DNA of 64,000 bases from Euphorbia lathyris (GCF_963576675.1 NC_088910.1:29576531-29640530), one strand, 5' to 3'; positions 22,902-34,805 are shown, counted from the first letter of the stretch. Notes: generated by a model not told the origin, from the letters alone. A program made the numbers and translations.

Positions 22902-23390
22902 TATTTTTAATATATAAATGACATATGGGTAGTCGAATATAAGTTTCATTTTATTACCTCATTTTTTAGAATAACTATTTTTAATTTGATTAAATTTAAA
23001 AATTAAAAAAGTTTCATTTTTTTATAGGAAAAAAATGAAACTTAAAAAAAAGTTTCATTTTATTACCTTAAATTGATTATATTTGAAAATTAAAAATTAA
23101 TTTATGCAATGATATGAATAAAAATCAATTTAAAATTTAACTCTAAACCCTAAACGTTTTAATATATTTTTAATATATAAATGATATGGGTAGTCGAAGG
23201 TATAAGTTTCATTTTATTACCTCATTTTAGAATAACTATTTTTAATTTGACTAAATTTAAAAATTAAAAAAAGTTTCAATTTATTACCTTAGTTTTATTT
23301 TATTACCTTAAATTGATTATATTTGAAAATTAAAAATTAATTTATGTAATGATATGAATAAAAATCAATTTAAAATTTAATAATAAAAAA
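22902..23390. repeat. Tandem duplication, two units of about 225-263 bp
   Basis: The units start at 22902 and 23165 with TATTTTTAATATATAAATGA and share 'gggtagtcgaa', 'aagtttcattttattacctca' and the closing 'aaaaatcaatttaaaattta'. Unit 1 has an extra block around 23010-23065. The 4.7-kb element inserted exactly at the start of unit 1. Confidence 0.85.
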
Positions 23391-24746
23391 AACAACAAAA
23401 ATAATATCAATAAATCTAAAAAATTAATAATACTGGTGTAAATAATTATTATGTGTAATTTTATCATCATTAATTTTTTTTAAATTAAAAGAAAAAAAAT
23501 TTCCTAAAATAAGTAGAAAAAATAAATACATAAAGTACATATATTATTATTATTATTATTTAACTCCTACAAATAAATGCGTAGAAGAAACAATTATTTT
23601 GTAGGTGAGTTATGGAGGAATCTACCCTCTAAAAATCTCCTACAACATTTTACGTTATGGAGGAGAAAGCGTAGTTGTTTCCTATATTTTATACAGATAT
23701 ACTTTTTGTAGCAGATTCTCGTATTTTTCTTATAGTGTATGAAAGTTAATTTTTCTTAATATAGATAATAATAAAATCATACAAGATGGTCGAATTCTTT
23801 CTAAAAACTCATTGATAAAAAAAATAAAAATAAAAGACATACCCAACCTTGACAATTTAATTAATAAATTTTATATTAAAGAGCCCTTAATGCTTATTTT
23901 GCCTAGGGCACCTAAATTGTCAGGACCGGCCCTGAACCTATGTTACATGGACTCGGCAAAAATGTCACCGTAATGGTGTCGACACAACACGAATTCGGGT
24001 ACAAAATCCGTGTCGGATTCGTGAGTGAACACTCGGACGCGGCAAGCTCTGAACAACCCTCCATCTCCGGCGAAACTGAGAAAGATTGTCTCATCTGAGG
24101 AAGAAGTTTTACCATCGTCGTCAAATGTATCTTCTTTGTTAAGATTGTTTCAAAGAAGAAGGTGTCCATCCTTAATGGGTTGGGCACCATTTTAAAAAAA
24201 AAATGGACCTAGAAAAAACGATGTCGTTTAATCTGGGCCCAGTCTTTTTTAATTAGTTCTGCACGCCAAAACGACATTGTTTTGGAGTGCAGAACCAATG
24301 AAATTAAAAGCGAGCAAGAGCTCCTTCTTACCAGTGGCCCTCATTCTCTCTTGTTTTGTTTCAATTTCTTTCATTACAAATTACAATATATTACATTTAT
24401 TAAATTTAATTGGAAATAAAAAAACACTCTTAGAATTCCAAAATAGAATTAAAAGCTTCGACCTCTCTCTTCTCACACTCTTCTTCTCCCATCCTATCCC
24501 TAATTGTTGATTGTTGATTGAACTTTTAATTTTTAATTAATACAATGGATGTTTTAAAATTTGGGTTTTTTTGGAATTTATATATATATAGAAATATATA
24601 AAAAATTATTCTTGTATCCCCATACCTGTGCCCAAATTTAGGATAGAGTTTCTGTGTCCAAATTTTTTTAACTTGTCGTACTGGATACTCGGATCCACAC
24701 CCGTATCGGACACTCGTATCCGAGTCCATGTAATATAGCTCCTAAC

Positions 24747-26230
24747 ATCTCTCTGCAAGTCCTATAGCTTGGAATGGACACAATCAACCTCATATATCTT
24801 TTCTCCACTTCGGTTAAAAAGTGAAGGGTTAATTCCAACAAAACAAATTCTAGATAGTCTAAAAGTTGAAGCCTTAAGGATAGGGAATATTGGGAGAGTT
24901 CATCATTTTCCATAAAGAGAACTGCTTTTCCTTGAAAATTTTGATGCTCTCTAACTTCCTAGTTAGAAGAGTGGTCCTCCGAAGTTCTGAGGAATGTCTC
25001 TTTAAACTCCAACAATGAAAATCTATACCCATCCTCTGAACAGGTCTCCAAAATTTGCGATAAACAGCTCCATTTCACTAGGTACCTTTGTCCCTTGGTT
25101 GGATCCTCATTTTTTATGTTTTTGATGAGCCATATTATCGATGCCACTAGAAGAAGATGGGGCGGGTTATTTTGAGGATGAAGGTTTGTGGGAATTCTTC
25201 CCCTTTCAAAGCTTCCATGCAAAAAAAAATGGAAGAGAAAAGAAAATTTACGTTTGTTTTAGATGGTTGAAGCTCTTTACCCAACAGGAAATGGTAGAAA
25301 TCTTTGAAATGAAATTTATCATCCATAAACCTCTTTTATAGGCACCCAAAAAGGTCATCGTTAATGAAATAGCTATTGGCGCCAATGCGCTTTGAGAATC
25401 GTGAGGCCTCTTTACCTACCCCTACTTAGACTAAAACATCCCAGTTACACGCCTACAACAATGATGCCATCTCGTATGATGATCCACTCTAAAGATTTAT
25501 GGATCACACACAGTGCAACACTCATCTCATCTCTTCAAACTAAAAAAATGGTGAACCAAATATCTATGGAATGTTGATCCATTCGCCAAATGAATGAGCC
25601 ATATGAAATCCTCCAAAGGATGAAGCCTTAAAGAGCTTCTAGAATCAAAAGGTGGGGGAAGAATATGATAACACGTGAGATAATATCGATACATGTTCCC
25701 TCATCCTAAGCAAACAAGAACGTCCAGAATGATGGAACCCATTAGATTCAACTAAATAAGGATATCACCCTTCGTTGGATACATGGACCAATGAGAGAGT
25801 CTTTAAGTCCGACTCGGATCACATCCCATCAGATTCTTTTAAAATCAAGGTAGTCCAAAATAGGTATGATACAACTTACCTAAATTGCATCCTAATTTTC
25901 TTTCGAGGAGTTCAAGGATAACGATATCCTATAAATATGTCTAGAAATCCCACAATCAAGGTACTATACACATTCTATGCAATTAATCTCAATTTCTTAA
26001 TACTTCATCTCTTACTTTGCTAAATTAGGTATCATAGTGGGGTCGCTTCTCAACGGTATCGTCTTAACTATCTTTATATCTTATCTCATCGGAGTACTGC
26101 TTCGTAGAATATCTTGTATCAGGACCAATAACATTTGGTTTAACGTTGATTGTACTTTTATTTATTCTACATGTTTTCTTATTTCATTAATAGAATTCTA
26201 TGTTTTGATTTCAATAGCTCACTCTTTAAT
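24747..26230. other. Degenerate, unassigned sequence beyond the nested transposons
   Basis: The region has balanced composition and short open frames on both strands (for example minus 25222-24959 and 24913-24747), suggesting fossil coding or retroelement sequence. No motif could be identified. Positions 25700-26030 resemble LTR or leader sequence but have no partner in the window. Confidence 0.35.
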
Positions 26231-26735
26231 TGTCACGTCCGGATCTAAATTGCTAAAATTTATATTTTGATATTAGTATATATTATATACTATTGGATGC
26301 GTGAAGTTAATTTGGTGTTATAGGAAAAGTTTGGAGTTAATTTGAGGGTTTTATGTGTAAATTAAAAGTTTAAAGTAATTTTTAAAGATTATATAAAGAT
26401 GGAGGACCAAACTGGATCTTTGCCAAATTTGGATATGTATATGGCGAAAGGTTCCAGATGATGTATTCATTATCTTTTCTTTTTTCCTTTTCTTCTTTTG
26501 TCATCAGCTTTTATCGTTCTTGAACCGTTTCTCCACCGTTTCTTTGATTTACGGAGATTCGACCGTCCGAATCACTTGAAATTGGAACCATAGCATCATT
26601 ATGCATAGATCTAAGTTCTAACCGAAGAGTTTTTGAGTTTCGGCAGTGTTTGGATAAGATGCATCATATATATAAAGTTATATGAACTTAAGTTTTGAGT
26701 ATATTTTATAAGGTTTTGATTAAATCCCTTTATAA

Positions 26736-26781
<46 letters not shown>

Positions 26782-27083
26782 ATGTTAAGTAAAGTTGGTT
26801 TTTATAGCTGATAGTTTCTTACTGAGATTTTTATCTCACCTTTTTAAATGTTTTAATGTTTTTAGGTGATAAAGTACAGGATATAGAGAGGTTACCGTCC
26901 GATTTGGTGAGGTTTGGAAGTTGGCTGTTTATTGTTAGAATTATGGTTAGAACTTTGGTATTTCACTTGTAATATAATATGAGATTATGATATTGGGATA
27001 AATTGGAGACTTCTAAGTGTTGATTATGATCTTTCTATTTCACGTCCGATGCCGATTGAGGTCGTTTAGAGTCGGGTGTGACA
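26231..27083 (+). mobile_element. Solo LTR, probably Ty3/gypsy type, 853 bp
   Basis: It begins TGTCACGTCCGGATC and ends GTCGGGTGTGACA, giving the TG...CA ends and short inverted termini (TGTCAC / GTGACA) of an LTR. No internal region or second copy is present. A TA microsatellite lies at 26739-26779. I found no matching 5-bp target duplication, so the boundaries rest on the termini alone. Confidence 0.65.
26739..26779. repeat. (TA)n microsatellite
   Basis: About 20 uninterrupted TA units inside the solo LTR. Confidence 0.95.
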
Positions 27084-27631
27084 GTTGTGCAATTCATCTA
27101 ATTATCATGCTTGATCTCTTTTTTTTTTTTTAAATGTGTCTAAACCACCTTATCTTTATCCAAGTTCACATTAGCTTACCTTATCAGGGCTAAAACTTGC
27201 GAAATCGTAGGATTGACAATCCTTTGAGAATTTACATGTCCTTAATTTCTGAATTTAGGTTCGACCATTCCATAAAGGGGCAAAAATGGTTAATTAATTA
27301 GCACTAAAAGAGGGGTATAATTGGTTGCATGAAATTGAGTTAAATACTAAAAAATACATTCGTTGAATCAATATTATCGCACTTCAAATTATACGTGCAG
27401 TTAGAAAAATATATGCTAAAAATCCGTCTCACATAGAATAGAAGTAGAAATAAAAGTAATTTAGAATAAAATTCACTTATTTGATCACCTAAATGTTAAG
27501 AAACACGAAGTAGAACAATATTTGTTTAAAAATAACTCTAGTAGATTTGATACTCCATTTTTACCATAATTTATTACTTTATACTACCATATACACTTAT
27601 CTCTAATCTTTTAGATGATAGAAATATTTTA
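27084..27631. other. AT-rich intergenic stretch without recognisable features
   Basis: I see no gene or repeat here apart from a T-run at 27117-27131. Confidence 0.4.
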
Positions 27632-28147
27632 GGATAAATTACATCCATGGCCACTGAACTTTACCCATTTTTATATTATGGTCACTGAACTTCATTTATT
27701 CCCAGTATGGCCAGTGAACTTTACACTTTTTAACATCGGTGGCCACTCAATTTTAACTAACTTCTCAAAATGACCGTTAACAACCTCAAAATAAAAATAT
27801 TCAAGAATTAAAGTTGTTCAGAACAACATTTACTATGAACACACATTTTTTATTTTCGAAAATCACATTTTTTTTGGAGCTTTCTCTCTCTAAAAATTCA
27901 CTTTCTCTCTCCTAACCAAACAACACCTAAATGGCCTCAAAACAAAAAATTTCAAGAATTAAAGTTCCTTAGAATATTATTAACGCTTTGGATTTTTTAT
28001 TTTTAACCGTCAACGGTCGTTTTGAGGCGTTGAGTGGTCACCGGTGTTAAAAAGTGTAAAGTTCAGTGAACATACCGGAAGAAATGAAGTTCAGTGGTCA
28101 CAATGTGAAAATGGGAATAGTTCAGTGGCCATGGGTGCAATTTACCC
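27632..28147. mobile_element. Long inverted-repeat element, 516 bp
   Basis: The ends GGATAAATTACATCCATGGC and the inverse of ATGGGTGCAATTTACCC are inverted, with arms of about 130 bp. Each arm repeats a 'ggccactgaactttac' type phrase about every 35-40 bases. The core (27780-27995) carries a duplicated phrase 'aagaattaaagtt' on both sides of a CTTTCTCTCTCTAAA tract. The same core is found at 45613-46111 with different arms. It lies about 0.3 kb downstream of the MYB stop codon. Confidence 0.82.
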
Positions 28148-28461
28148 AAATATTTTGAGTGCAAACTATAACAAATACACATATTAAACACATAGCACAC
28201 TCTCGATACTCTAGCATAAGCTGCCAATTTGCCAAACCTGTCACTGATAAATTTAATTAAGATTCTCCTTTCGCTTTACAAATTCTGAAAGGCTGGACTA
28301 GTTTGGGAAACTAAAAGAAATTAAATTAATATAATAAACAAAACTATAATATTAACATAAAGAAAAAAAGGGAAGGAAAAAAAAACTTTAACCGGATTCC
28401 TGCAGTAGGGGCAGAAACTTTTATGAATGGTTATGATTTATGTGACCAAATAAAAATTAAA
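28148..28461. other. 3' flank of the MYB gene
   Basis: AT-rich sequence just beyond the MYB stop codon on the minus strand, expected to contain its 3' UTR and poly(A) signal. Nothing else is seen. Confidence 0.5.
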
Positions 28462-30008
28462 TTAACTAAGGTCTAGCATATTAAAATCCATGTCACCAAA
28501 ACAGCCAAGACCATAATAATCATCTTCAATATTTGACCATGGGCATGGAGAGTTGGAATATTCCCCTTGTGATGAAGATGACGAACAAGCCCCGGTATCT
28601 TGTCTGTAATTCTCCGGAAAATCCCACGCCGTCGTCGAGTCTTGAAGAAACGTCGACGACTCTGCAGATACTATGTAACTCATTGAAGGATCGCCGGCGG
28701 GGTGGCTGCAGTTTGCAGGAATATCCCATCCATCCATCGGAAAAGTGATGTCATCGCCGGAGGAGGGATTATCGCCGTTATTGTTTGTTATTTGCTGATG
28801 GTTATGATTATCAGCAGCATTATCATTGATCTGATGAAGAGGCTCATGTGTAATTGGATCAATTCCCATTTTAATTAGCTTTTTCTTTATATGAGTGTTC
28901 CAGTGATTCTTGATCTCATTATCTGTTCTTCCTGGAAGTCTTGCTGCAATCTTCGACCACCTAATTAATTTTATTTAAAATATAATCATCATTATATTAA
29001 TAATAAAGTTTAATCCTGGCCTGGTGTGTGATGTGAAATCTCACCACATTGTAATTATTATGAGCTTAAAATGCACATATATATAAATACAAAATTGGGA
29101 TTATTAAATATTAATTTTTGTTTTTGTCATCACTGCATTCAGTAGCTTTTAAGTTTTCTAAATAAAAGTTGAAAATGATAGCAGAGAATATTTATTCTAA
29201 CTTTTGCAATTCAGATTCTTTTTTTTTTTTTGCATGCCTATATTTAAACCTTTTCATTAAATAACTGTCAACATATATGTGCTAAAGCCTAATCATTGTG
29301 CTTCATAAATAAAAAATAAATAAAAGGGAAAGAGTGAAAAGTTCAAATTTAGAATAACATCTAGTGGTAGTATAGTATTTCCTAATTTGCCAAATACATG
29401 ATTTGAAGTGTAAATTGGCCCAAAAATAAAATAACAAACTTGTAGTTGTAGTATTTATATATATATTAAGGTTGGTGCGATATAAAAAAGATATTTATTA
29501 AAATAAATTAAATGTGGATCACCACCATTACTGATTCCTCCACTTAGATAATATCAACCATTAATCTGATATTATCTTAGTGGATTGTATCAGTACTGAT
29601 CCCAGTCCATTATAGAATTTTTTTATAAAATGATGTTTGAAAGTTAAGTAAGCAATTCCACAACTAATGAGTTTGCAGGTCTTAATTTATCCGGGATTAT
29701 GATAAGATTTATAAAATTGAATTAAAAAAGATAACATGGATATACCTATTGCCCAAATGGGCATGGAGATCAATGACAAGTTGCTCTTCAGCTTCATTAA
29801 GAAGGCCTCTCTTCAAGTCAGGGCGGAGGTAATTGGTCCAACGGAGACGGCAGCTCTTGCCGCAGCGGCGGAGACCGGCAAGCTTAGGCACAGCACGCCA
29901 GCAACATTGGCCGTGAGTAAGAATAAAATTGACCAACATCTTGTCCTCTTCGGCAGTCCAAGGACCCTTCTTCACTCCGAGCTTGTCACAACATGGCTGC
30001 CTACCCAT
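28462..30008 (-). CDS. R2R3-MYB transcription factor (MYB85/MYB42-like), 253 aa, two exons
   Basis: Exon 1 is 30008-29746 and exon 2 is 28960-28462, joined inside an Arg codon (NAT-AG/GTATAT ... TTAG/G) to give 762 nt in frame. Residues 1-12 ([12 protein letters not shown]) and the R2 repeat ([10 protein letters not shown] ... CRLRWTNYL, about 14-64) lead into R3, which exon 2 completes with [20 protein letters not shown]. The boundary motif [11 protein letters not shown] follows R3. The C-terminus is rich in Asn, Asp and Ser, consistent with an activation region. Family knowledge: this R3 and linker type belongs to the subgroup with MYB42, MYB85 and MYB20/43, regulators of lignin and secondary-wall genes; assignment to one member is inference. 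Only one intron (785 bp, in R3) is present. The protein is nuclear and binds DNA. The ORF is intact. Confidence 0.93.
29529..29595. repeat. 67-nt hairpin in the MYB intron
   Basis: Arms 29529-29556 and 29567-29595 pair almost fully (CCACTTAGATAATATCA against TGATATTATCTTAGTGG) around a 10-base loop. It may be a MITE remnant; a small-RNA hairpin is possible but unsupported. Confidence 0.6.
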
Positions 30009-30600
30009 CTTTCTTTTTCTTAATAACTCAAGTCTCAGGTCTCAAGTCTCAAGTCTACGTTACTTCATCCCCACACCCCACCCACCTTTATATACTAGTT
30101 GTACTTGCTTTTTAACTTATCAATTTCCACTCACGCTCTCCTTCAACCACGTGTATTGCACTTTCTCTTCCATTTTATTGCTTGCTCTATTCATATAAAT
30201 GGCCTTAATACATATCCCTATTTTAAAGACTATATATTTGAAGTAAATTCGTGTAACTTCAATAGTTAATAGATCATTTTAATTAAATTTATGGTGCTAT
30301 TGACATATTTCAAAAGTTATTAATCCATTTTCTAGAGCAAGTGCATGGAATATAGATGTATTAAGCCTATATTCCTAGTTCATGTATTTGTACAAAATAG
30401 TTAACTATGGGACAATAAATGATCTATTAACTTTTTTAAATTGGTCTATTATTAATTGCCTTTGACTTTCTTAAAATTGTATATACATTAACTTGTACAA
30501 AATATTTCATTACTGTGTCACGTGAACTTAGAGAATCGTCACGTCACTTTAAGCAAGTTCAAAACGATATGTATGATATTTTCAAAAAGTACAAGACAAT
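30009..30600 (-). promoter_or_regulatory. MYB gene promoter and 5' leader
   Basis: On the minus strand a good TATA box, TATATAAA, lies at 30094-30087, about 80 nt upstream of the ATG. The leader near 30025-30058 contains repeated 'caagtct' words. Palindromic G-boxes (CACGTG, bound by bZIP and bHLH factors) occur at 30148-30153 and 30519-30524. Regulation through these sites is inference. Confidence 0.65.
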
Positions 30601-30872
30601 TGACTTTTCTGAACAAGTATATATGGGCTAATGTATTAAGCGTATAGAAATGTTATAGGGAAAATTATCTTAAGATCCTTGATTGAATTTTAATCTTTTT
30701 ATTTCAGTGTATTAAAGATTTGATTTTTTTAATTACATTACGCTCTTGATGACCAGAAAAGTCAGTTTTGAATATAAAACATAATTAACAAAGTGTTATT
30801 CATTTCATTTGCACACAAAATTTATATTTTTAACAGTTCAAAACCATTTTGTTATATAAGTAACGCTCTTTT

Positions 30873-30985
30873 AAGTGAATTAAATGTCCACACTTAATTA
30901 GTTCAATAAGTGAATTAAATGTCCACACCTAACTAATTCAATAAGTAGATATTTAATTCAATAAGTGAATTAAAAATCCATATCC
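30873..30985. repeat. Short tandem repeat, unit about 35 bp
   Basis: The phrase AAGTGAATTAAATGTCCACA plus 'c-taa-ta-ttcaat' occurs twice in full. Two shortened copies follow, immediately before the LTR-like repeat at 30991. Confidence 0.8.
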
Positions 30986-30990
30986 TAACA

Positions 30991-32498
30991 TGTTTTTGTA
31001 GCGTCGGTTAGGGAAAAGAAAGTGATATCTCCCTAAACTGCCCCTCAGTATCTTATAAATAGAATAAGACGACTGCACAAATAAGGTATCTCATCACAAA
31101 ACCTTAGAACTATTTTATTCCTCCTCTTCAACCCCTCAAATTATGCTAACTTAGACATTTGAGTGATGTCATCGATTCTCGGCCCCTCATATAGCTCATT
31201 TTTTCTTATTATAGGAGATTACAATCAGAAATCCAATATCAGGACTTCCTCCTTAATATTTTCACATCAAATTAGTGCGGTGAGCATGGATTGACCCTCA
31301 CATCCATTCAAAAAACTAAGAGCTCAAGTCAGCCCTTCCATTACCTTCACCCATGAAAAGAGTCTTCCCTTGGATGCTAAATCCCAAAACACTGCTAGAT
31401 GCTAGTGGAAATTCCATCACCTTCCACGTCATATTTCGTGAGCTAGATCAACGCCTAAACGACTGTTTAGGCTCTATGGCTCCGAAAGTGAGGATGTTCA
31501 TTGATGGTCTCACTAAAATATTGGTCTACAGAGTAGACATGGTCCTATAAAGCATGAATGATATGAGGTAGGGCCACATTGCAAGATGGAGCCGCCTTTA
31601 ACTCCAGCTCTGAGCGGCTGAAACATAAAATGCCAATAAAATCCCTCTAAATCTCCTTCAATACCTTTAAACGAAATCAGTTGGAAAGAATCATCAAAGG
31701 AAGTGCGCTCCACCCGACTGAAACATGCACTTCAAAGAAACTTCGTCGAGCCAAGGTCTCTATGTGGTTGACGTTCACACTAAAGAAACTCTATTGGATG
31801 AAGATCTTATAAAGGCTGACGTTCGCCGCATAAAAACCCCCCTAAAATCCGTACAAAATTACAAGTATCAATAGAGAAAGAAGATATGTACAACATCATG
31901 AGCGAGGAGGTGAATCAATGGATGAAAAGTGCTATGGTGAGAGCTAGGGTTGACGCTCGGAACCTAGAAAAAATAGGAACCATGCGTTGGATGTTCCATT
32001 CGTATCTGATAAGAAGTCGAAATGACACTTAGTTCATTAGTCAACTTCCTCTTCGGCATGTACCAGACTTCAGACCTCATAAAAGATCATTCGGCTATCT
32101 AAACCATTGTGTTGGCATTCTTGGATCAAAGCTCTAAAGAACTTTGATACATTGATGGTATGGAAACACACACTAATTTCAAACCACTGTCATTCTGAGA
32201 TTTACGGTTTACAGTTGGTACATATCAAATCTCATTGGTCATATCAAAGGATATACTCCTTTTCACATCTTTACTCATGTGTGTAGCGTCAGTTAGGGCA
32301 TATAAACCGACATCTTCTGAAATTGTCTCTAAATATCTTATAAATTGAACAAGATGATTACAAAGCTAAGTTGTCTCATCACAAAACCTTAAAATTCTCT
32401 TATTCCTTCTCTTCATCCTTTCAAACTCTGTTAATTTAAATGTCAGAGTGAGATCACAGTTTCTGGCCCCTCATTTAACTCCTTTCTATCTTATTGCA
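30991..32498 (+). mobile_element. TRIM-like element with LTRs of about 220 bp
   Basis: Direct repeats at 30991-31213 and 32278-32498 start TGT..GTAGCGTC and share 'tatcttataaat', 'tctcatcacaaaacctta' and 'ggcccctcat'. They are quite diverged, so the element is old. The interior of about 1.06 kb has only short frames and no gag or pol motifs. A primer site and target duplication could not be found. Size and LTR length fit a terminal-repeat retrotransposon in miniature. Confidence 0.65.
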
Positions 32499-32687
32499 AT
32501 GAATTCCACCTTAAGAGTCCCTTCTCAAAAAAATTCCCATCGCAAACCAACTGTAATTGATTAATTAGTTTGGATTAAAAAATTGTTAGTATCGAGTTTT
32601 TATATTAGGGACCAAGTCTTCCATGTCATATGGATGACCACCAAATTACATTTTGAATGTATATTGTGACGCCACTTAAAAAAAAAT

Positions 32688-33224
32688 AGGGATAATATGC
32701 AAATATACCTCTAATATTTATAGTCAGGAGCAATTTTACCTCTAATGTTTAAAGCGGTGCAATTTTACCCCAAACATTGGCGGTCAAGAGCAATTTTGCC
32801 CCTAATTGGTCAATTTAAGAAATAATTCATGAAACTACCTTCTCGGTCATGAATCTTGTCATCTACACTTCACATTTGCACCATTTTATCACTTATTAGT
32901 AACAGATCACAAGCATATGATTAAACGTGAAAAAAATATACAATCATTTGTATGAGTTCGACAAAAAAAAAATTAAATATTTCACCGAATTTATAAATAT
33001 TAATCTTCAGTTCTATTATTAAAACATAAAAAAAATATAAGATCTTTTTTTAGAACTAACTGAATTGCAATTTGGTGGAGAATAAGAAACAAAATCCGTG
33101 TTTTATAATAATATATAAAATTTAGCCATCTTGCCAACTTTAGAGGTAAAATTGCACAATTTTAGACGTTATGGGTAAAATTGCTCCTCGCGGTAAACGT
33201 TAGACGTATTTTTATACCTTATCT
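32688..33224. mobile_element. Long inverted-repeat element, 537 bp
   Basis: The arms (about 32688-32815 and 33125-33224) are inverted copies built from the repeated phrase 'gcaattttacc(c)ctaa', about 37 bases apart. The spacer is AT-rich. It belongs to the same group as 49318-49874 and, more distantly, 9877-10200. Confidence 0.78.
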
Positions 33225-34394
33225 GAAAAAATATAATGGTAGAAATATGTGAGTCCACACTCCACATGCTAAAATGTGTATTGAATGTTCTCTATTTGGC
33301 ATGGAAGTCCAGAACCCCTAGTAATTCTCCGATAGTTTCATCACACCAGTAAACATGTCTTTTTTTTTTTTTTTTGTTAATTGATGGGTTGAAATCAAAG
33401 GAGGAAATGAAATAATTAGAAAACGAGTTATATACAAGATTAATAATAAACTGAAGCATGTATTAGTCCATGTTCTTTGTTATTTAATTTCAGTATCAAT
33501 CGGTTCAGTTCAATAATTTATCATTACTTATTATAATTATAATTATTTTTTATAATTACTTTTATTATTATTAGTAGAACCATTATTATTTTTATAAGTT
33601 TTTTATTTTAATTATTGCTATTTTTAAGGGATTATATTATTGTTTTAGTAGAATTCAATTGAGTTCAATTCTTTTTTTTTCGGTAAAAAAGAACAGAGCC
33701 TTACAAGATTAGTAAATTTTAATTATTCACCTCAATATCAATCTAAATAATTAATATCAAGTTAATTTGATATAAATATTATAGGTAAATATATCTATCA
33801 CCCCCTTAAATTAATTTCTTTATATGAAAATCCTTTAATTTTATATTATTGTACATTAAAGTCCAAATAAAAATTATTTATTAAAAAATTAACGAAATGA
33901 TGATTAATTTGAACAAATTTGATAACATTGTTATTTTTTATATATTTTTTATTTTTTTCTAATTTTTTTAATATATTGTAGTTAATTTGGACTGAATGAT
34001 TTTATATCAAAAACTGAAATTAATAGATCTATAATGCAGGGTCAGAAATATAATACTCGAAATATCAATGAAGAACTTAATTAAATGAATTCTTAAAAAA
34101 AACTTAATTAAATGAAAATTATGAATACAAAGACAAGGAATTCAAATCAAAATATATAAACTAGTTGAAGACATTTAATGGATTACAATGGTCAAATTGT
34201 ACTTTTAACCAATATAAGCATGACGTACTAATTTTCTTGTAGATGAAATTATATTTCAAATAATTATCTAAAAAGGAAAATGATTTGTAATTGGACTTGC
34301 TTCAACAAATTTTATTAAAGTAAGATTCATCGCTTCATGGATTCGAGAATGAAAATTTTAATGTGAATATTAAAATCTTAAGAAGACGGTTTTT
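33225..34394. other. AT-rich intergenic stretch
   Basis: I see no gene. Low-complexity A/T runs (for example 33360-33375 and 33535-33625) dominate. Confidence 0.4.
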
Positions 34395-34397
34395 TAG

Positions 34398-34691
34398 GGC
34401 TTGATTGGATGGAGGGTTTAGAGAGGTTAATAAAGGAAGGGTTAGTAAGGGTTGATAGAAACCCTTGTTTGGGAGGGGGAAGGGTTAGTAATGGTTTCTA
34501 CAAACCAATGTTTGGAACACATAAAAATTAGAAGAGTAAGGGTTTGGAGGGGTTTTGAAGGGTTTCTTTTTAAAAAATTCCATCCAATTTTCAACCCTCC
34601 AATTTGGTGGGTTTGGAAGGGTTAGAAATTACTATTCCTTATCTTTCCCTACCTTTCCATACCTTTCCATACCCTTCATCCAATCAAGCCT
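34398..34691. mobile_element. Tourist-like (PIF/Harbinger) MITE, 294 bp
   Basis: The ends GGGCTTGATTGGATGGAGGG and, on the other strand, AGGCTTGATTGGATGAAGGG are inverted. They are flanked by the trinucleotide TTA (34395-34397, 34692-34694), the PIF/Harbinger target duplication. The interior is rich in 'agggtt' words on the left and their complement on the right. Confidence 0.78.
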
Positions 34692-34805
34692 TTAAGGGTG
34701 ATGTTTAATGTTTTTTTAGAAGGATGAATGATGTTTTCTGATATTACTTTGATAGATGTGCTTGTTATATAGTCAGGAAAGAATTCTCATAGACATTCTA
34801 ATTAA

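Larger units (their letters stand above)
17978..23934. mobile_element. Non-autonomous hAT element, 5957 bp, filled with nested elements
   Basis: Its ends are CAGGGACGGCCTTGA and, on the other strand, CAGGGCCGGTCCTGA. A perfect 8-bp direct repeat AACCTATG flanks it at 17970-17977 and 23935-23942. CAGGG-type ends with an 8-bp duplication are characteristic of hAT elements. Beyond the nested insertion 18189-22901, its own sequence is about 0.2 kb on the left and 1 kb on the right: AT-rich, containing a tandem duplication and a tRNA-like patch, with no hAT transposase. Degenerate copies of a similar terminus occur near 50250-50310. Confidence 0.9.
17973..24738. mobile_element. Outermost DNA transposon of the nest (about 0.8 kb of its own sequence)
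   Basis: The ends are CTATGTTACATGGACTCGG and its inverted counterpart ending CATGTAATATAG, flanked by an 8-bp direct repeat CTCCTAAC at 17965-17972 and 24739-24746. Its first five bases, CTATG, are separated from the rest by the hAT element at 17978-23934, whose target duplication AACCTATG spans the junction. Its own interior is therefore 23943-24738: a GC-richer left part (23940-24180), a palindromic patch around an AACGAC(A/G)T motif (24215-24285) and an AT-rich remainder. No transposase frame is visible. Confidence 0.78.

Noticed and set aside
23912..24190. 92-codon minus-strand frame in the outer element
   Set aside because: It crosses the hAT boundary and target duplication, so it cannot be an original gene of either element.
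30991..32498. Protein-coding gene in the TRIM-like interior (for example 31353-31550)
   Set aside because: The frames are short, lack motifs and lie between direct repeats; no splice pattern links them.
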